Translations under genes and position numbers: made by a program
Notes under the pieces: model-generated
Database searches by the model: none
What the model was told of the DNA's origin: nothing
Seen by the model: only the letters and a program-made list of their open reading frames with translations
NCBI GenBank assembly: GCA_016297005.1
Contig: JAEDHK010000007.1
Span: 1 to 64,000 of the forward strand
Origin: Clostridia bacterium
GTDB taxonomy: Bacteria; Bacillota; Clostridia; Christensenellales; DTU072
DNA: 64,000 nt
Direction: 5' to 3'
In this document: one piece after another, positions 61,538 through 64,000 of the stretch
Position numbering within the stretch: position 1 is the first letter of the stretch
Layout of the letters: each line of letters starts with the position of its first letter

Positions 61538-62173
61538 GTGGAACAAGAACAACCGAAGAAAAGCGCCCGAATAGAGTTTACGGAAGGCATGAAAGCCGCG
61601 CCGAAAGGCGAAAAAGGACGTTTTGCAGTCGAGTTTATCAAATCGCATGAGGATCTGAGACAGTTCGTGCTGTTTTCTTTGTTTTCGTTTTTATGCTTCG
61701 CCGCGGAAATGGCCTCTTTTTACTTCGTTTACTATATCTGCTCCGCGACCGGATATACCGAGCCTTTCAAGTGGTTCGTGTTCGACTATTCCGCGGCCGA
61801 AAGCGGCGGCAAGGGCGGCTTTCTCGCTTTTTTGATCTCCACGGCAATCGCACAGGCGCTTACTTTTATCCTCAATCGTAAAAAGACCTTTAAAGCAAAC
61901 AATAACGTCGTGTGGGCGGCAATTATGTACTCGCTCATGGTCGTCGTTATTATCATCGCCAATACCGCCCTTTGCGGCATCATCAAAGACGGCATTGCCG
62001 AAGCTATGTTGAAAGGGAACTGTACTCAGAGCGCGACCGATTTCGTCAGCGGTACCGTTTCTAAAATGACGGGCGGCGCGCTGGCGTGGATCATCGCCTT
62101 CCTGATGAGCAAATTCGTCATCATGAAAAAGAAAAAAGAACCGGAAGAAGGAAGTACGGAAAATGCGGCTTGA
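61538..62173 (+). CDS. GtrA-like membrane protein
   Basis: A 211-residue protein. About 40 charged N-terminal residues precede four membrane segments (near 45-65, 85-110, 118-140 and 175-200), the GtrA plan. FLISTAIAQALTFILNRKKTFKANN is the typical GtrA end of the second segment. GtrA proteins are thought to move lipid-linked sugars across the membrane for glycosylation of wall polymers. GTG start with GAAGG about 8 bases upstream. No glycosyltransferase lies beside it. Confidence 0.8.
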   Translation: MEQEQPKKSARIEFTEGMKAAPKGEKGRFAVEFIKSHEDLRQFVLFSLFSFLCFAAEMASFYFVYYICSATGYTEPFKWFVFDYSAAESGGKGGFLAFLISTAIAQALTFILNRKKTFKANNNVVWAAIMYSLMVVVIIIANTALCGIIKDGIAEAMLKGNCTQSATDFVSGTVSKMTGGALAWIIAFLMSKFVIMKKKKEPEEGSTENAA

Positions 62174-62411
62174 TAAATATCTGAAAGTTGCGCGTATCAT
62201 AAAGAGAAGAACGGTAGCGAACGAAGCCTGTTCCGGCGATCGGGTTACCGTCAACGGCAAAGAAGCGAAGCCGTCCAAAGAAGTCAAGGTCGGCGACGTC
62301 ATCGGCGTAGGATTCGGCGATCGCGTCCTTACGATCCGCGTCCTTGTCGTACCCGAAGGAAACGTGGGCAAAAACGACTCCGCCATGCTCTACGAAATCG
62401 TCTATGAATAG
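62163..62411 (+). CDS. rqcP: S4-domain RNA-binding protein RqcP
   Basis: An 82-residue S4-domain protein close to Bacillus YabO/RqcP: MRLDKYLKVARIIKRRTVANEACSGDRVTVNGKEAKPSKEVKVGDVIGVGFG. It binds stalled 50S subunits at the tRNA/23S junction and helps RqcH add alanine tails in ribosome quality control. It overlaps gtrA by 11 bases and ispDF by 8, so all three are translated together. Confidence 0.93.
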   Translation: MRLDKYLKVARIIKRRTVANEACSGDRVTVNGKEAKPSKEVKVGDVIGVGFGDRVLTIRVLVVPEGNVGKNDSAMLYEIVYE

Positions 62412-63486
62412 CTTTTTCGACGCAATAGTCGTAGCCGGCGGTCTTTCTACCCGCATGGGCTTCGATAAATTAGCTTCTTTTTTGGGCGAAACAACGGTGC
62501 TGACCCGTGCCATCGCCCCCTTTTTATCCCTTTCTTACGTCAAAAACGTCATTGTTGTCACCGATAATCCGCCTATAGATATGCCGGAAAAAGTAATTTT
62601 TGCCCCGGCGGGAAAAACGCGTTCATTGTCCGTTCTGTCCGGGCTCTCGAAAGCGACTGCTCCGTTTGTTATGATCCACGACGGCGCCAGACCCTTTTTG
62701 ACGGAAGAATTAATCGAAAAACTTTGCGCCGACGCCGAAAAATTCGGCACGGCGATCCCTTTTATTCCCGTTACCGATACGCTCCGCCGACAATCGGACG
62801 GCGAATACGTTTTGTGCGACAGAAGCGAGTATTTTCTTTTACAGACGCCGCAGGTCTTCCGCACAGAAGAGCTGAAACAGGCTTATTTTCTTTCCAAAGG
62901 AAAGAGCGAAACGGACGATAGTACGGTCTATACCGCTCATATCGGCCCCTGCCACTATGCGTCCGGCGATTTTGCCAATAAAAAGATTACCCGTCCGGAA
63001 GACGTTTTTTCCGCAAACGCCCTGGTTGGGACCGGTTTCGATCTCCATAAGCTGATCCCCGGTCGACCGCTCAGATTATGCGGCGTAACCGTGCCGTATC
63101 CGCTCGGAGAAGAAGCGCACAGCGACGGCGACGCGCCTATCCATGCGTTGATGGACGCTCTTCTGACCGCCCTTTCCCTCCCCGATATAGGCCATCTCTT
63201 CCCCGATACCGACCCGGCCTATAAGGACGCCGACAGCACTCTCCTTTTAAAAGAAGTCGTCGCGCTTGTTTCTGCGCGCAATCGCGAGATCCTGTCCGTC
63301 GATCTTGCCATTCTTTTGGAAAAACCGAAAATCGCGCCCTATCTCGCCGAAATGCGCAACGTCCTTGCCCATATCCTCGGCGTTACCCCGAAAAAAATCA
63401 ACATCTCCGCCACAACGACGGAAAAAATCGGTCTGATCGGCGAAAACAAGGCCGTCGCCGCCTTGGCCGTCGTCGGCATTCTATAA
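62404..63486 (+). CDS. ispDF: Bifunctional IspD/IspF
   Basis: A 360-residue fusion in the MEP isoprenoid pathway. Residues about 1-205 are IspD (CDP-ME synthase): VVAGGLSTRMG, GKTRSLSVLSGL, IHDGARPF, QTPQVFR. Residues about 208-360 are IspF (MEcPP synthase): GTGFDLHKLIPGRPLRLCGV, AHSDGDAPIHALMDALLTAL, DIGHLFPDTDP, TTEKIG. Metal-binding Asp and His are intact. Fusion of these non-consecutive steps is best known in alpha- and epsilon-proteobacteria; in Firmicutes the genes are more often separate. The ATG at 62404 overlaps rqcP. Confidence 0.93.
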   Translation: MNSFFDAIVVAGGLSTRMGFDKLASFLGETTVLTRAIAPFLSLSYVKNVIVVTDNPPIDMPEKVIFAPAGKTRSLSVLSGLSKATAPFVMIHDGARPFLTEELIEKLCADAEKFGTAIPFIPVTDTLRRQSDGEYVLCDRSEYFLLQTPQVFRTEELKQAYFLSKGKSETDDSTVYTAHIGPCHYASGDFANKKITRPEDVFSANALVGTGFDLHKLIPGRPLRLCGVTVPYPLGEEAHSDGDAPIHALMDALLTALSLPDIGHLFPDTDPAYKDADSTLLLKEVVALVSARNREILSVDLAILLEKPKIAPYLAEMRNVLAHILGVTPKKINISATTTEKIGLIGENKAVAALAVVGIL

Positions 63487-63559
63487 TATAATTTCTTGAA
63501 TTAAAAATCCGTTCGGTCGGAATCTGTTCGCGGAAGAATTACCCTTCCGTTAGTTTTTC

Positions 63560-63580
63560 AGGGGCCGTCCGGCCCCTTTT
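63560..63580 (+). terminator. Terminator after ispDF
   Basis: An 8-bp GC-rich stem (63560-63567 with 63570-63577) is followed by TTT. Confidence 0.75.
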
Positions 63581-63881
63581 ACGGCTTCACGCGCGTCGCG
63601 CACTTTACGGAAAAAATGGTATCCGTAATCTTGATTGCCGTCGCGTGACAACGATTATCCTCATTATAAACGCAAAGGGCGTCGCATTGTACGACGGACG
63701 GAGCGTCTTGCAAAAATTCTTCGCTCGCTTCCATTTCTTTAAAGGTCTGTTCAAGGGCGCCGCCCGGACGCTTGATACGGCTTTGGCAGTTAGTCTTTTC
63801 CGACACAGAGATCAATCCGGCGTCGCAATGACCTTTAAGATTGTGTTGGCAGTTATTACATGTGCATTTTAATTGTAGCAT
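63579..63881 (-). CDS. DUF1540 domain protein (two Cys modules)
   Basis: A 100-residue protein with two copies of the DUF1540 Cys module: CNNCQHNLKGHCDAGLISVSEKTNC (about 8-32) and CDALCVYNEDNRCHATAIKI...C (about 66-94). Each probably binds a metal ion. Such proteins are common in Clostridia and no function is known. AAGGAG precedes the ATG at 63881. Confidence 0.85.
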   Translation of the reverse strand: MLQLKCTCNNCQHNLKGHCDAGLISVSEKTNCQSRIKRPGGALEQTFKEMEASEEFLQDAPSVVQCDALCVYNEDNRCHATAIKITDTIFSVKCATRVKP

Positions 63882-63954
63882 TATACGTTTCTCCTTTATC
63901 GAAAAGTAGTATGTGAAGTTTTGTTTATCTTATGAAAAACTTTTTCGGCCCGCG

Positions 63955-63998
63955 TTGACAATGAAAAAAAAGTAGGCTATACTGATCCAAAAAGGAGG
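63955..63998 (+). promoter_or_regulatory. Promoter and ribosome-binding site of a gene beyond the window
   Basis: TTGACA (63955-63960), 17 bases, TATACT (63978-63983), then AGGAGG at 63993-63998 two bases before the window ends. A plus-strand gene should start within about 10 bases of the edge. Confidence 0.8.
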
Positions 63999-64000
63999 TA

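Overview
The window looks like the chromosome of a monoderm Firmicute, most likely an uncultured gut-type member of the Clostridia. The evidence is a set of lipoproteins with classic lipoboxes, the lgt gene, AGGAGG ribosome-binding sites, strong sigma-A type promoters, separate rpoB and rpoC genes, a FeoB-associated Cys-rich protein, QueH, RqcP, Doc and many Gfo/Idh/MocA sugar oxidoreductases. No rRNA gene is present, so the placement is an inference. Most of the window is chromosomal backbone at moderate GC. Accessory patches stand out at 4.7-11.4 kb and 33.5-34.4 kb.

Layout. 0-16 kb: the 3' part of a tRNA-Arg, a membrane metallophosphoesterase, a 6-TM protein with a KdgK-like sugar kinase and a lipoprotein, a hairpin-rich element with terminal inverted repeats, a second lipoprotein, inositol dehydrogenase, a Phd/Doc toxin-antitoxin module flanked by a direct repeat of the 3' end of the inositol dehydrogenase gene, a 1015-residue surface lipoprotein facing an XRE repressor, a degenerate metallophosphoesterase and an alpha-L-rhamnosidase. 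16-28 kb: adenine deaminase; serS with two membrane proteins; a GDSL lipoprotein with dtd; an esterase; tilS, a CCA/poly(A) polymerase-type nucleotidyltransferase and an HD protein. 28-34 kb: parB, rsmG, two tandem HtrA-like protease lipoproteins, queH, and a second XRE/target pair with palindromic operators. 34-41 kb: the iron locus feoA-feoA-feoB-Cys-rich protein, then lgt with indolepyruvate:ferredoxin oxidoreductase. 41-45 kb: an amino-acid-type ABC transporter and a PlsC-like acyltransferase. 45-49.5 kb: a four-gene sugar catabolic operon (two Gfo/Idh/MocA oxidoreductases, a ThuA-like protein, a sugar isomerase/epimerase). 49.5-64 kb: comF, recD2, metK, rpoC, rpoB, and divergently gtrA, rqcP, ispDF, then a DUF1540 protein and the promoter of a further gene.

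The most unusual items are as follows. (1) The substrate-binding protein of the 41-44 kb ABC transporter appears circularly permuted: the second half of the family-3 fold precedes the first half. (2) Its ATPase partner carries an extra segment of about 115 residues, rich in Lys and Glu, between the Q-loop and the signature motif. (3) FeoB has an insertion of about 145 residues made of acidic YDxxGN-like repeats after its first membrane segment. (4) At least four genes have a well-formed promoter whose -10 box ends 7 or 8 bases before the ATG, so their mRNAs should be leaderless. (5) Two XRE genes face their likely targets across palindromes that sit inside the -35/-10 spacer. (6) The toxin-antitoxin module is bracketed by a perfect 24-bp direct repeat.

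All calls come from reading the sequence and recalling family motifs. No database search or structure prediction was run.
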